64,000 nt of DNA from Mycobacterium lacus (lineage in GTDB: Bacteria > Actinomycetota > Actinomycetes > Mycobacteriales > Mycobacteriaceae): NCBI RefSeq assembly GCF_010731535.1, contig NZ_AP022581.1, forward strand, positions 2,551,952-2,615,951, given 5' to 3'. The translations under genes and the position numbers were made by a program. Below are positions 1-7,998 of the stretch, one piece after another; the first letter of the stretch is position 1; every line of letters begins with the position of its first letter. The notes under the pieces are model-generated. The model made no database searches, had not been told where the DNA came from, and worked only from the letters and a program-made list of their open reading frames with translations.

Positions 1-893
1 TCGCGGGCCTCTTCGTAGGCGTCGGTCGCCCGGGCCGCCAACTCGTGTGCCGCGCGGTGGATGTTGGAGTTCTCGTGGGCGTAGAAGTACGCCAGCCGGT
101 CGATCACGACCTGTGGCTTCTGGGTGGTAGCGGCGTTGTCGAACCAGATCAGCGGCTTGCCGTTGACTGTCTCCTGGAGGATCGGAAAGTCGGCCCGCAC
201 GGCGTTCACGTCGAACACCTCGTGCGCCTGGCCGATCTCGGGCAGCTGCGGCACCGGCTCGGGCTTGTTCAGGAAGTAGTAGCTCGCCTCATCACCCGGT
301 GGCGCATCCGGGCGCGATGGCACTGCATCCGACCAGCCCAGATCGCCCGCCGATGGCGCTTCGGGTAGCCAGCCCGGCGCTGAGCCGCGCGGCGCCACCG
401 GCACCGTCGGCGGCACCCCGGCCAGCACACCGGGCACGGTCGGCACGATGCCCGACGTCGGCACCGCAAAGGCCGTCAGATCCGCGACACCGGACGGCAA
501 AAACGGATCGGCCAGCGCGGCTGTCGTCTCGGCCGCCGACGGCGCCGCGGTGGCATCCGGCACGTTTCCGCGCGGAGCCACCGGCACCGTCTGCGGCGGC
601 ATGGCTTCAAGTCCCGGCGATGTCGGGGCCGGGACATAGACGTCCGAGAGGCTGACAGCCGGAATGCCCGCCGTGAGCGGATCGGATGTACCGGCCGCCG
701 TCCGCCCAGCCGACGTCGCGGCCGTCGTGTCGGGCACGCTGCCACGCGGGGCGACCGGTGTCGTCTGCGGCGGGCTATCGGACCCTGGGCGAATGCCGAC
801 CGCGTACAACTGATTGGCCAGCGCGGCGAGCTCCGCGGCGCTCACCGGCAGCTCGCTTTCGGCGTCTACCGAGCGGTACTCACTTGTACTCAT
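1..893 (-). CDS. Encapsulin-cargo cysteine desulfurase, N-terminal part (runs off left edge)
   Basis: The first 297 codons of a SufS-like, PLP-dependent cysteine desulfurase, which releases sulfur from L-cysteine as an enzyme persulfide. The catalytic fold begins near residue 227 ([13 protein letters not shown], then [10 protein letters not shown] and HENSNIHR, typical of SufS). The PLP lysine and active-site cysteine lie outside the window. Residues 1-226 are a low-complexity Pro/Ala/Thr-rich extension with a motif PPQTxPVAPRGxVPD at about 41-55, 99-113 and, degenerate, 161-175. Family 2A encapsulin cargo desulfurases carry such disordered extensions to enter the shell, so this one probably does the same (inference). 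The ATG start lies inside the shell gene: the two genes overlap by 14 bases, implying translational coupling. Confidence 0.88.
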   Translation of the reverse strand, partial: MSTSEYRSVDAESELPVSAAELAALANQLYAVGIRPGSDSPPQTTPVAPRGSVPDTTAATSAGRTAAGTSDPLTAGIPAVSLSDVYVPAPTSPGLEAMPPQTVPVAPRGNVPDATAAPSAAETTAALADPFLPSGVADLTAFAVPTSGIVPTVPGVLAGVPPTVPVAPRGSAPGWLPEAPSAGDLGWSDAVPSRPDAPPGDEASYYFLNKPEPVPQLPEIGQAHEVFDVNAVRADFPILQETVNGKPLIWFDNAATTQKPQVVIDRLAYFYAHENSNIHRAAHELAARATDAYEEAR

Positions 894-1815
894 GGAACTG
901 GTCCACAGCGACGTCGTCGAGCACGGCGAGCGCGTCGTCAGTGAGGACGGCCAAAGACGTGTAGAGGGTGACCAGATAGGTCGCGATCGCCGACTGATTG
1001 ATGCCGGTAAACCGCACCGAGAGCCCCGGGGCTTGTTCGCCGACCAGGCCCGGCTGGAACAGGCCCACCACGCCCTGGCGCTCCTCGCCGGTGCGCACCA
1101 GGATGAACTTGGTTTTGCCGTCCTTCACCGGCACCTTGTCCGACGGGATCAGCGGAACGCCGCGCCAGGTGATGAATTGCGCGCCGAACAGGCTCACCGT
1201 TGGGGGCGGCACGCCGCGGTAGGTGGCTTCACGGCCGAACGCCGCGATGCCCTGGGGGTGCGTCAGGAAGAAGCTGGGTGTCTTCCAGACCTTGGTGATC
1301 AGCGCGTCGAGGTCGTCGGGCGTGGGTGCACCGGCCAGCGTTTGGATGGTCTGCTCCGGGGTAGCCTGCGCCAGCAACCCGTATTCTGGGCTGTTGACCA
1401 GCTCGGATTCTTGGCGCTCCTTGATCGTCTCGATGGTCAGCCGCAGCTGCTGCGCGATCTGATCGTGTGGGCTGGAGTACAGGTCGGACACCCTGGTGTG
1501 GATATCCAGGAGCGTCGAAATCGTCCGCAGCGTGTACTCGCGTGGGCTGGTCTCGTAGTCGACGTAGGTCTCCGGCAGCGGCGCTTCGGTTCCGGCGCCC
1601 GCTTCGGCCTTGACCGCGACCCGCTCCGGGTTGACCACCCGGTTCACCCGATAAATGCCCGCTTCCACCGGCACCCAGCTCAGCAGATGCAGCAACCAGC
1701 GCGGCGTGATCGTCGAAAGTTGCGGAACGGTCTTCGTCGCGTTGGCAAGCTGCCTGGCGGCGAGATCGCCGAGCGCTTGAGATTCGTTTTGGGCCCCCGT
1801 TTGAGGTGCAGTCAT
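880..1815 (-). CDS. Family 2A encapsulin shell protein (MMP-I/SrpI type)
   Basis: A 311-residue protein resembling M. leprae major membrane protein I and cyanobacterial SrpI, which self-assemble into nanocompartments with an HK97-like fold. Family 2A shells package a cysteine desulfurase, and such a gene follows immediately with a 14-base overlap. Recognisable stretches are the N-arm and helix ([19 protein letters not shown]), the central [17 protein letters not shown] and the C-terminal [20 protein letters not shown]. No signal peptide or membrane helix is seen. Two ATGs stand side by side (1818 and 1815). The second is chosen because GGAAGGA then lies 5 bases upstream. A reading frame continues to 1878 but adds a tail without family resemblance. 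The gene diverges from the cysK-cysE run. Confidence 0.88.
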   Translation of the reverse strand: MTAPQTGAQNESQALGDLAARQLANATKTVPQLSTITPRWLLHLLSWVPVEAGIYRVNRVVNPERVAVKAEAGAGTEAPLPETYVDYETSPREYTLRTISTLLDIHTRVSDLYSSPHDQIAQQLRLTIETIKERQESELVNSPEYGLLAQATPEQTIQTLAGAPTPDDLDALITKVWKTPSFFLTHPQGIAAFGREATYRGVPPPTVSLFGAQFITWRGVPLIPSDKVPVKDGKTKFILVRTGEERQGVVGLFQPGLVGEQAPGLSVRFTGINQSAIATYLVTLYTSLAVLTDDALAVLDDVAVDQFHEYK

Positions 1816-2146
1816 CATGGTCCTTCCGTGGGTGGTCCGGTAGTGCACTGGTGGTGAGGCAGAGTCGTTTTGCCCCACACGGAATGCTCGTGCGCGGCGA
1901 GCCTACGTGATAGAAATCCATAGGCAAAGAGTTAGGCCCGCACCCGAGCAGAACCGGCGAAATGCGCCCATGCCGTATAGTGGGGCCATGCAACAGGCCC
2001 TTCAGCCGCGCTTCATCCCCTCGCGCTGCCTCGCCGTGGACTGTTGTTGTTGATTTCCTGACCCCGTCTGACCCTGACCTCGCGCGCGGTCTCCCGCGGC
2101 ATCGCGACGCGCGTGGCTCGAATTCTTTCAGGAAGATCAACCGCTC
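1816..2146. promoter_or_regulatory. Divergent intergenic region between encapsulin and the cysteine-biosynthesis run
   Basis: A 331-base gap between two divergently transcribed sulfur-related units, so it must hold both promoters. The encapsulin ribosome-binding site (GGAAGGA) sits at its left end and a weaker AGGAAG about 10 bases before the ATG at 2147. I find no clear sigma-A promoter pair, no confident operator palindrome and no small gene with a credible start. Confidence 0.4.
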
Positions 2147-3460
2147 ATGACTGTGCTCTCCCTACCCGGCCGTGCCGTGGCGCCCGTGGCGACCCGTCGC
2201 CGCATCCAGCTGCGGCCGGTCACCGACCTGACGCGCATGACGCGCTACCGCGGCGGCACCTACTCGCACACGGTCGACAAGATCGTCTTCGCCGACGGCA
2301 CCTCGGCGCGTACCGATCTGATCCGGCTCAACCCGAACCTGCAGGCGTACTCGCTGGATTTCACCGGCACCGCGCCCCACCACCCATCTCGCTACCGCCT
2401 GGACACCTGGTCCGCGCTGCCACACCTGCGCACACGTGGTTGCGAAGCCGAAGTGAACTGGATACTGCGGCACTCCTTCCCGATACGCCCAGCCGCCGAA
2501 TTGAGCGAGCAGTTGCGCGAGGCCGGCTACCCGCTCGGGCCGGCGAACATCAGCGAACACGAGGCGATCGCCGGAACGCAGGCCGCGATCTGGCATCTCA
2601 CCAACGGCCTGGCCCTGGACACCCGACCCCTCAACGTACCCGTGGCGATGCATCGAGCGCCCGGACCGGTGATCACGTTTGAATTCGACGGTGACCCGCA
2701 ACTCGGCGGCTACTCGGTGTGGGTTGCGTCCGATACCACGGTCGGCATCACGTTGCAGAAATCGGCCAACGGCGTTGATTGGCAAGATATTTCCGGCTCG
2801 CAACTTACCGCAAGCGCTGGCCGGAGCCGGCATAGGCGCACACTTGGCGTTGGCAGCACATTGTCAGCAAGTAGCCATGGCCGTGGCGGGCGCGGCTACC
2901 GCTACTATCGGCTCATCACCACCGCGGACGGTCCCACCCCGACGATCGACCGAGTCCGCTTCTGGCTGACCGGTTCACGACACTACCGCAACGCCGACCG
3001 CGTCGTGCACCTCTACAACTACCTACTCGCTGGAGCGCGAAAAGCCGCTCACCACAACGAGGAACCTTTACTGATCGACACCAAAGCGACCGCCGAATCC
3101 GACCTCGTGGGCCCGTTCCAGCTGCGAATCCCCTTGACGCTGAACGCCTCCGATGGTCACACCCTGCTCGACGTCGACGGTATCGCGATCGACGACACCA
3201 TCCAACCCGGCACAGACTTCTACCTGCGCCGAGCGCCCGGCGCGACCGGAACAACGCTGACCGCGATGGCACCACATCACAGCAGCCGACGTGTGCTGAT
3301 CGGCGTCGCGCGCGAGGAAGCGCCGCAGGCGCTGCCCGGTCCAACAGCATTCACGCCCGTTGCCCTGACCACGCCCGCCAACGTTGCGATCCATTTCGAC
3401 ATCAGCTGGGATGGCGACTGTCGGGCCGACAACGTTGGAGAAGCAGATGAGCATCGCTGA
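2147..3460 (+). CDS. Thioester-domain (TQxA)-like protein, hypothetical
   Basis: A 437-residue protein of unassigned function. Residues about 30-160 resemble the bacterial thioester domain seen in surface adhesins: [11 protein letters not shown], then NLQAYSLDF and [12 protein letters not shown], the last matching the conserved glutamine-containing block (Gln145). Real thioester domains use a Cys in the first block. Here the equivalent position is Ser69 in YSLD, so an internal thioester is unlikely as read. Residues about 170-280 are beta-rich and look like a discoidin-type module ([16 protein letters not shown]). I see neither a signal peptide nor a membrane anchor. The gene starts the co-directional cysK-cysE run and overlaps cysK by 14 bases, so it may act with the sulfur block. 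Function unknown. Confidence 0.6.
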   Translation: MTVLSLPGRAVAPVATRRRIQLRPVTDLTRMTRYRGGTYSHTVDKIVFADGTSARTDLIRLNPNLQAYSLDFTGTAPHHPSRYRLDTWSALPHLRTRGCEAEVNWILRHSFPIRPAAELSEQLREAGYPLGPANISEHEAIAGTQAAIWHLTNGLALDTRPLNVPVAMHRAPGPVITFEFDGDPQLGGYSVWVASDTTVGITLQKSANGVDWQDISGSQLTASAGRSRHRRTLGVGSTLSASSHGRGGRGYRYYRLITTADGPTPTIDRVRFWLTGSRHYRNADRVVHLYNYLLAGARKAAHHNEEPLLIDTKATAESDLVGPFQLRIPLTLNASDGHTLLDVDGIAIDDTIQPGTDFYLRRAPGATGTTLTAMAPHHSSRRVLIGVAREEAPQALPGPTAFTPVALTTPANVAIHFDISWDGDCRADNVGEADEHR

Positions 3461-4379
3461 GAGCATCACACAGCTGATCGGCCGCACGCCGCTGGTGCGG
3501 CTGCGCCGGGTCACCGATGGCGCCGTGGCCGACGTCGTCGCCAAGCTGGAATCCTTCAACCCGGCCGGCAGCGTGAAGGACCGCATCGGGGTAGCGATGA
3601 TCGATGCTGCCGAGCAGGCGGGCCTGATCAAGCCGGACACCATCATCCTCGAGCCGACCAGCGGGAACACCGGCATCGCGTTGGCGATGGTGGCCGCCGC
3701 GCGCGGCTACAAGTGCGTGCTGACCATGCCGGACACGATGAGCATCGAGCGGCGGATGCTGCTGCGCGCCTACGGTGCCGAGCTCGTCCTCACCCCGGGC
3801 GCGGACGGCATGGCGGGCGCCATTGCCAAGGCCGAGGAACTGGCCAAGACCGATGATCGGTATTTCATACCGCAGCAATTCGAGAACCCGGCGAACCCAG
3901 CCATCCACGCCGTCACGACCGCGGAGGAGGTGTGGCGCGACACCGACGGGAAAGTCGACATCTTCGTGTCCGGAATCGGCACCGGCGGCACCATCACCGG
4001 AGTCGCCCAGGTCATCAAGGAACGCAAGCCATCGGCGCAGTTCGTCGCCGTCGAGCCCGCAGCGTCGCCCGTGCTGTCCGGTGGCCAGAAGGGACCGCAT
4101 CCGATCCAGGGCATCGGCGCCGGGTTCGTCCCGCCGGTACTGGACCTGGGCCTGGTTGACGAGATCATCACCGTCGAGAACGACGACGCGGTTGACCTGG
4201 CCCGGCGGCTGGCCAAGGAAGAAGGACTGCTGGTCGGCATCTCGTCGGGCGCGGCGGTCTGGGCCGCCCTGCAGGTGGCTCGCCGGCCCGAGAACGCCGG
4301 AAAGCAGGTCGTCGTCGTGCTTCCCGATTTCGGCGAGCGATATCTGAGCACGGTGCTGTTTGCCGATCTGAGCGACTAG
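3447..4379 (+). CDS. cysK: O-acetylserine sulfhydrylase CysK
   Basis: A 310-residue PLP enzyme that makes L-cysteine from O-acetylserine and sulfide, the last step of cysteine synthesis, in the cytoplasm. The PLP-lysine block [11 protein letters not shown] is at about 39-49, the substrate loop [10 protein letters not shown] at about 70-79 and the phosphate-binding GTGGTITG at about 178-185. Length and termini ([12 protein letters not shown] ... FGERYLST) match M. tuberculosis CysK1. The ATG at 3447 is chosen because an earlier in-frame start at 3384 adds residues foreign to the family. It overlaps the preceding gene by 14 bases and ends 2 bases before cysE, the usual cysK-cysE operon. Confidence 0.96.
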   Translation: MSIAESITQLIGRTPLVRLRRVTDGAVADVVAKLESFNPAGSVKDRIGVAMIDAAEQAGLIKPDTIILEPTSGNTGIALAMVAAARGYKCVLTMPDTMSIERRMLLRAYGAELVLTPGADGMAGAIAKAEELAKTDDRYFIPQQFENPANPAIHAVTTAEEVWRDTDGKVDIFVSGIGTGGTITGVAQVIKERKPSAQFVAVEPAASPVLSGGQKGPHPIQGIGAGFVPPVLDLGLVDEIITVENDDAVDLARRLAKEEGLLVGISSGAAVWAALQVARRPENAGKQVVVVLPDFGERYLSTVLFADLSD

Positions 4380-4381
4380 CG

Positions 4382-5095
4382 ATGCTGGCAGCGATACGGC
4401 GCGACATACAGGCGGCCCGGCGGCGCGATCCGGCCCGCCCCACCGCGCTGGAGGTCATCTTCTGTTACCCGGGCGTGCACGCGGTATGGGGCCACCGCGT
4501 CAGCCACTGGCTGTGGCGGCATCGAGCCCGGCTGCTCGCACGGGCATTAGCCGAGCTCACTCGCATCCTGACTGGAGTCGATATCCACCCCGGGGCCGTG
4601 CTCGGCGGCGGCCTGTTCATCGACCACGCGACCGGCGTGGTGATCGGAGAAACCACGGAGGTGGGCGACGACGTCACCATCTACCACGGCGTCACCCTCG
4701 GCGGCTCGGGCACCGATACCGGCAAACGCCACCCCACCGTCGGTGACCGCGTGACCATCGGCGCCGGAGCCAAGGTCCTCGGCCCGATCAAAATCGGCGA
4801 CGACAGCCGGATCGGCGCCAACGCCGTCGTGGTGAAGGAGGTCCCGTCGAGCTCCGTGGTCGTCGGGGTTCCCGGGCAGATCATCGGCCGCAGCCGTCCC
4901 GGCCCGGGCGCTCCGGACGACTCGATGCTGCCCGATCTCGTGGGTGTCAGCCTCCAATCCCTGCTCATCAGGGTGGCCAGGCTGGAAGCCCTGGGCAGTG
5001 GCGTGCAAACAGGCCAGCAGACTGGCCCACAGCATGGTCGCGTTATCCGGCCGCCCGAAGCCGGGGTCTGGCACGGCGAGGACTTTTCCATATGA
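4382..5095 (+). CDS. cysE: Serine O-acetyltransferase CysE
   Basis: A 237-residue left-handed beta-helix acetyltransferase that makes O-acetyl-L-serine from serine and acetyl-CoA for CysK. The hexapeptide repeats run from about 60 to 160: [25 protein letters not shown] carries the catalytic Asp-His pair, followed by GVTLGGSG and [20 protein letters not shown]. The C-terminus ([15 protein letters not shown]) is the CysK-binding type of tail ending in Ile. It starts 2 bases after the cysK stop. The middle of the C-terminal region is slightly longer than in M. tuberculosis. Family 2A encapsulin loci commonly carry a serine acetyltransferase, as here. Confidence 0.95.
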   Translation: MLAAIRRDIQAARRRDPARPTALEVIFCYPGVHAVWGHRVSHWLWRHRARLLARALAELTRILTGVDIHPGAVLGGGLFIDHATGVVIGETTEVGDDVTIYHGVTLGGSGTDTGKRHPTVGDRVTIGAGAKVLGPIKIGDDSRIGANAVVVKEVPSSSVVVGVPGQIIGRSRPGPGAPDDSMLPDLVGVSLQSLLIRVARLEALGSGVQTGQQTGPQHGRVIRPPEAGVWHGEDFSI

Positions 5096-5114
5096 GGTCA
5101 TCGATGGAGCAAAA

Positions 5115-5543
5115 GTGAGCACTCTTGTAGCCGCCGGGACGACCGTCATCGCGGCGCTGGTAGGCGCGTCGGGGATCGGCGTTGTGGTCAATCGACGCTC
5201 GGGCGTATTGCGCGAAATTAGGTCCGAGCCCGAACAGGACACGTCGGGGCTCGGCCTGTCCAACACCGGGCCCACCGTCTTGCACTTCAGCGCCGCGTGG
5301 TGCGGTCCGTGCGCCGCCGTGCGCCGCGTGGTCGACCAGGTGTGTGCCGACCTTCCCGGAGTGGCACACGTGGAGATCGACATCGACGCGAATCCCGCTG
5401 CGGCAAAACGGATGTCGGTGCTATCGCTTCCCACCACGTTCATCTTCGACGCGGACGGGCGGCAGCGATACCGCACCGCTGGTGTGCCGAAGGCGGCTGA
5501 CCTGCGGACAGCATTGGCCCCCCTGCAAATTCAATTGCCTTGA
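5115..5543 (+). CDS. Membrane-anchored thioredoxin-like protein (ThiX type)
   Basis: A 142-residue protein with one N-terminal hydrophobic segment (about residues 4-24) and a thioredoxin domain holding the redox motif WCGPC (in FSAAWCGPCAAVRR, about residues 60-73) and the cis-proline loop SLPTTF. It probably reduces or shuttles thiols at the membrane. The GTG at 5115 is chosen because GGAG lies 6 bases upstream, the ATG at 5104 runs into a stop at once, and the longer in-frame version is cysE sequence read out of frame. It starts 19 bases after cysE and is followed 15 bases later by a DUF4395 gene, the pairing seen with ThiX-like thioredoxins in actinobacteria. Confidence 0.85.
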   Translation: MSTLVAAGTTVIAALVGASGIGVVVNRRSGVLREIRSEPEQDTSGLGLSNTGPTVLHFSAAWCGPCAAVRRVVDQVCADLPGVAHVEIDIDANPAAAKRMSVLSLPTTFIFDADGRQRYRTAGVPKAADLRTALAPLQIQLP

Positions 5544-5558
5544 AAAAGGAGCGATCTC

Positions 5559-6011
5559 ATGTCGACCGATCCCGGACAAGTGGACATCCGCGGTCCCCGA
5601 TTTGCCGCGTGGATCACCACCGCGGTTCTCGTCCTCACCCTCATTGTGTCGGTATTCAACGAGCCGGGCGCGGCGGTGATCCTGGGCGCTCAGGCCGCCG
5701 TCTTCGCCGTCAGCGCCGTACGGGGCCCGCGCAACAGCCCTTACGGGTTGCTGTTCGCGAAGCTGGTGGCACCCCGGCTGGCGCCGGTCAGCGAACGTGA
5801 ACCCGTGGCGCCGCTGAAGTTCGCCCAGTTGGTCGGACTGATATTCGCGGTCATCGGGGTAGTCGGCTTCGCCGCGGGCCTCCCCGTGTTGGGCATGGTC
5901 GCAACGTCGTTCGCGCTGTTCGCCGCCTTCCTGAACGCCGCCTTCGGCATCTGCCTTGGCTGCCAGCTGTATCCCCTGATCGCTCGATTGCGCCGCGCAC
6001 CCGCCGCGTGA
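5559..6011 (+). CDS. DUF4395 integral membrane protein
   Basis: A 150-residue membrane protein with about four hydrophobic helices (roughly residues 17-33, 36-50, 88-106 and 109-125). Near the C-terminus it has the DUF4395 signature FGICLGCQLYPL with a CxxC pair. DUF4395 proteins co-occur with thioredoxin/thiosulfate-sulfurtransferase genes and are suspected to move sulfur compounds or electrons across the membrane. No activity is established. The GGAG before the ATG and the 15-base gap from the thioredoxin gene place it as the last gene of the sulfur run. It converges with the PE_PGRS gene, leaving 12 bases. Confidence 0.85.
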   Translation: MSTDPGQVDIRGPRFAAWITTAVLVLTLIVSVFNEPGAAVILGAQAAVFAVSAVRGPRNSPYGLLFAKLVAPRLAPVSEREPVAPLKFAQLVGLIFAVIGVVGFAAGLPVLGMVATSFALFAAFLNAAFGICLGCQLYPLIARLRRAPAA

Positions 6012-6023
6012 CGACGCCATCGA

Positions 6024-7343
6024 TCACTCGTGCCCGGGCGGCCTAAGGCCGAGAGCGTGCAGAAGCTGTTCACGCCCCCAGGGCCGGCTGCTCTCATCGG
6101 CGCGCGGAAGCTTCCGCAGTCCACTTGGCTCTCGAATCCCCAACCGCGTCCGTAAATTTCGGCGCAGCCCCCGAAGGCTTGTCAAGGGGAGGGGCAGGAG
6201 CAGTGGCGATTTGTCGCGATCGGCACCAGCCGGGGTGCCCGGGCGCGCCGGGTCGCCCGGGTGCGCAGCGTTGCCCGGGTGCACCGCTTGCGGCTTGGTT
6301 GCCATCGGTAAGGCCGGTTCGCCCGCCGCCGGGGAGGCCGCCGATGCCAACGGTGTTTGGGGTGCCGCCGGTACACCCAAGCCCCCGCTGGCGCCCCAAT
6401 CGGCGCTACCGCCGGCCCCCCAAACACCACCAGCGCCTCCCGGGCCGAACGCCAACCCGCCATAACCGCCAACGCTACTGGGCGAGCCGGCGCCGCCGGC
6501 CCACCCCGCACTCGGGAGCGCGGTGCCCCCGGCAGCCACGGCACCGGTGGTGGCGCCAGCTCCGCTGGGGCTGCCGGCCCCGCCACCACTGCCACCCGGG
6601 TGGGCGGCCGCGCCGGCCCCACCGCTGCCGTGGGTTCCGCCACCGTCCCCGGCAGAGACGCCGTTAGCGCCGCCGGCCCCGCCGACCGCGCCGCCGTCGC
6701 CGCCCGAGGGGTTGCCGCCACCAGAGCCGCCGCCCGGCCCGGCGCCGACGCCCCCGCCATTGCCGCCGCCCCCACCATTGCCGCCCGCAATTCCGCCGCC
6801 CCCCGCATCGCCGTGCGGGCCACCGGCCGCGGCTGGGAGACCGTTACCGGGATGTGCTCCAAGCCCGGCCCCGGCCATGCCCCCACCGACCCCGCTACCG
6901 TTCGGGCCCGACGCGCCGACGCCGGCGAAACCGCCCGGCGGGCCGCCGCCATGTTGCCCCGCACCCACCGCCGCGTTGGCGGCATTTCCCATCAGCGAGC
7001 CTTCGCCGGCGTTCTGGGTCACCGCGCTGAACGCGCCCGACGCCTGCTGCATGGGCGAGGCGTTGTTGGCCTCGGCACTCGCATATGCCCCCGCGCTCGC
7101 CTGTAGGGCCTGCACAAACTTGTCGTGAAACGCCGCCGCGTGGGCGCTGACGGCCTGATAGGTCTGCGCGTGCACGCCGAACATCGCCGCGATGCCCGCT
7201 GACACCTGATCGCCGCCCGCGGGAAGCACTCCTGAGGTCGGGGCCGCAGCGGCCGCGTTGGCCGCCCGCATTGTCGAACCGATGGCGGCCAAATCCCCGG
7301 CCGCCGCTGCCATCTTCTGCGGCTCCGCATTCACATGCGACAC
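6024..7343 (-). CDS. PE_PGRS family protein (PE_PGRS39 position)
   Basis: A 439-residue protein with an N-terminal PE domain of about 100 residues (LAAIGSTMRAANAAAAAPTSGVLPAGGDQVSAGIAAMFG, then AFHDKFVQAL), a long Gly/Ala-rich PGRS-like region (about 110-350) and a basic non-repetitive tail (LLPLPLTSLRGLRRNLRTRLG). PE proteins are exported by ESX-5 and many sit on the cell surface. The position next to tRNA-Asn matches PE_PGRS39 in H37Rv. The start is GTG. The PGRS part has relatively few GGAGG-type perfect repeats, so PE_PGRS versus PE with a glycine-rich tail is partly a matter of definition. Confidence 0.85.
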   Translation of the reverse strand: MSHVNAEPQKMAAAAGDLAAIGSTMRAANAAAAAPTSGVLPAGGDQVSAGIAAMFGVHAQTYQAVSAHAAAFHDKFVQALQASAGAYASAEANNASPMQQASGAFSAVTQNAGEGSLMGNAANAAVGAGQHGGGPPGGFAGVGASGPNGSGVGGGMAGAGLGAHPGNGLPAAAGGPHGDAGGGGIAGGNGGGGGNGGGVGAGPGGGSGGGNPSGGDGGAVGGAGGANGVSAGDGGGTHGSGGAGAAAHPGGSGGGAGSPSGAGATTGAVAAGGTALPSAGWAGGAGSPSSVGGYGGLAFGPGGAGGVWGAGGSADWGASGGLGVPAAPQTPLASAASPAAGEPALPMATKPQAVHPGNAAHPGDPARPGTPAGADRDKSPLLLPLPLTSLRGLRRNLRTRLGIREPSGLRKLPRADESSRPWGREQLLHALGLRPPGHE

Positions 7344-7517
7344 GGGCCAGCTCCCACCGCCTGCTGCCGACCCGGCTGTGGTCGGGTCGTCATCGATCCA
7401 CGTTGTCAGGCAGATCGTAGCGCGCTACGCGGTGGACATCTTCCCAATCCAGGCATCGACTGCAGCACCAAGACCCGGCCGGGTCGGGCTCGGCTGAGAA
7501 AAGGAGCGCAAATCCTG

Positions 7518-7590
7518 CTCCCCCGGGAGGACTCGAACCTCCAACCCTTCGGTTAACAGCCGAACGCTCTGCCAATTGAGCTACAGGGGA
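7518..7590 (-). tRNA. asnT: tRNA-Asn (anticodon GTT)
   Basis: A 73-base cloverleaf on the minus strand. The acceptor arms TCCCCTG and CGGGGGA pair with one T-G wobble, followed by discriminator G. The D arm GCTCAATTGGCAGAGC, the anticodon stem-loop with loop CTGTTAA and the T arm GGTTCGAGTCC are all present. CCA is not encoded. The position between PE_PGRS and the Rv2342-like gene agrees with asnT in M. tuberculosis. Confidence 0.96.
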
Positions 7591-7689
7591 CCACGCGGAT
7601 CGCGGGACGACTCTAGCGTACTGGCATACCAGCGCCCAACCAGAGGGATCCGGTACGCGGCGCGCACGCAACCCGGCGGGTGAGGCAGG

Positions 7690-7995
7690 ATGGAGACAAC
7701 CGCACCGTTCGTCGGAGGGACCGCTTTGATCGGGTATGTCGCCGTGCTTGGACTGGGTTACGTGTTGGGCGCAAAAGCCGGGCGCCGCCGCTACGAGCAG
7801 ATCGCCGGCACCTATCGCGCGCTTACCGGCAGTCCCGCCGCCAGGTCGGTGATCGAAGCGGGGCGTCGCAAGATCGCCAACCGAATCTCCCCCGACGCCG
7901 GGTTTGTGACGTTGACCGAGATCGACAACGAGACGGCCATCGTCGAGCGCTCGGTAGAGTGTCCGGCCGAGCGGCGGGCGAAGGCAGCGCGCTGA
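7690..7995 (+). CDS. Conserved mycobacterial hypothetical protein (Rv2342-like)
   Basis: A 101-residue protein with one N-terminal hydrophobic helix (ALIGYVAVLGLGYVLGAKAG, about residues 12-31) followed by a basic stretch (GRRRYEQIAGTYRAL) and a soluble tail. This looks like a small membrane-anchored protein. It matches the Rv2342 position and type. The function is unknown. It converges with dnaG, with stops 3 bases apart. Confidence 0.8.
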   Translation: METTAPFVGGTALIGYVAVLGLGYVLGAKAGRRRYEQIAGTYRALTGSPAARSVIEAGRRKIANRISPDAGFVTLTEIDNETAIVERSVECPAERRAKAAR

Positions 7996-7998
7996 CCC

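Noticed and set aside
814..1857. A 347-residue plus-strand frame
   Set aside because: Antisense to the encapsulin gene, with no family resemblance and Arg/Gly-rich composition.
6523..7128. A proline-rich plus-strand frame
   Set aside because: Antisense to the PGRS region. Gly codons GGC/GGG read as Pro/Ala on the other strand.
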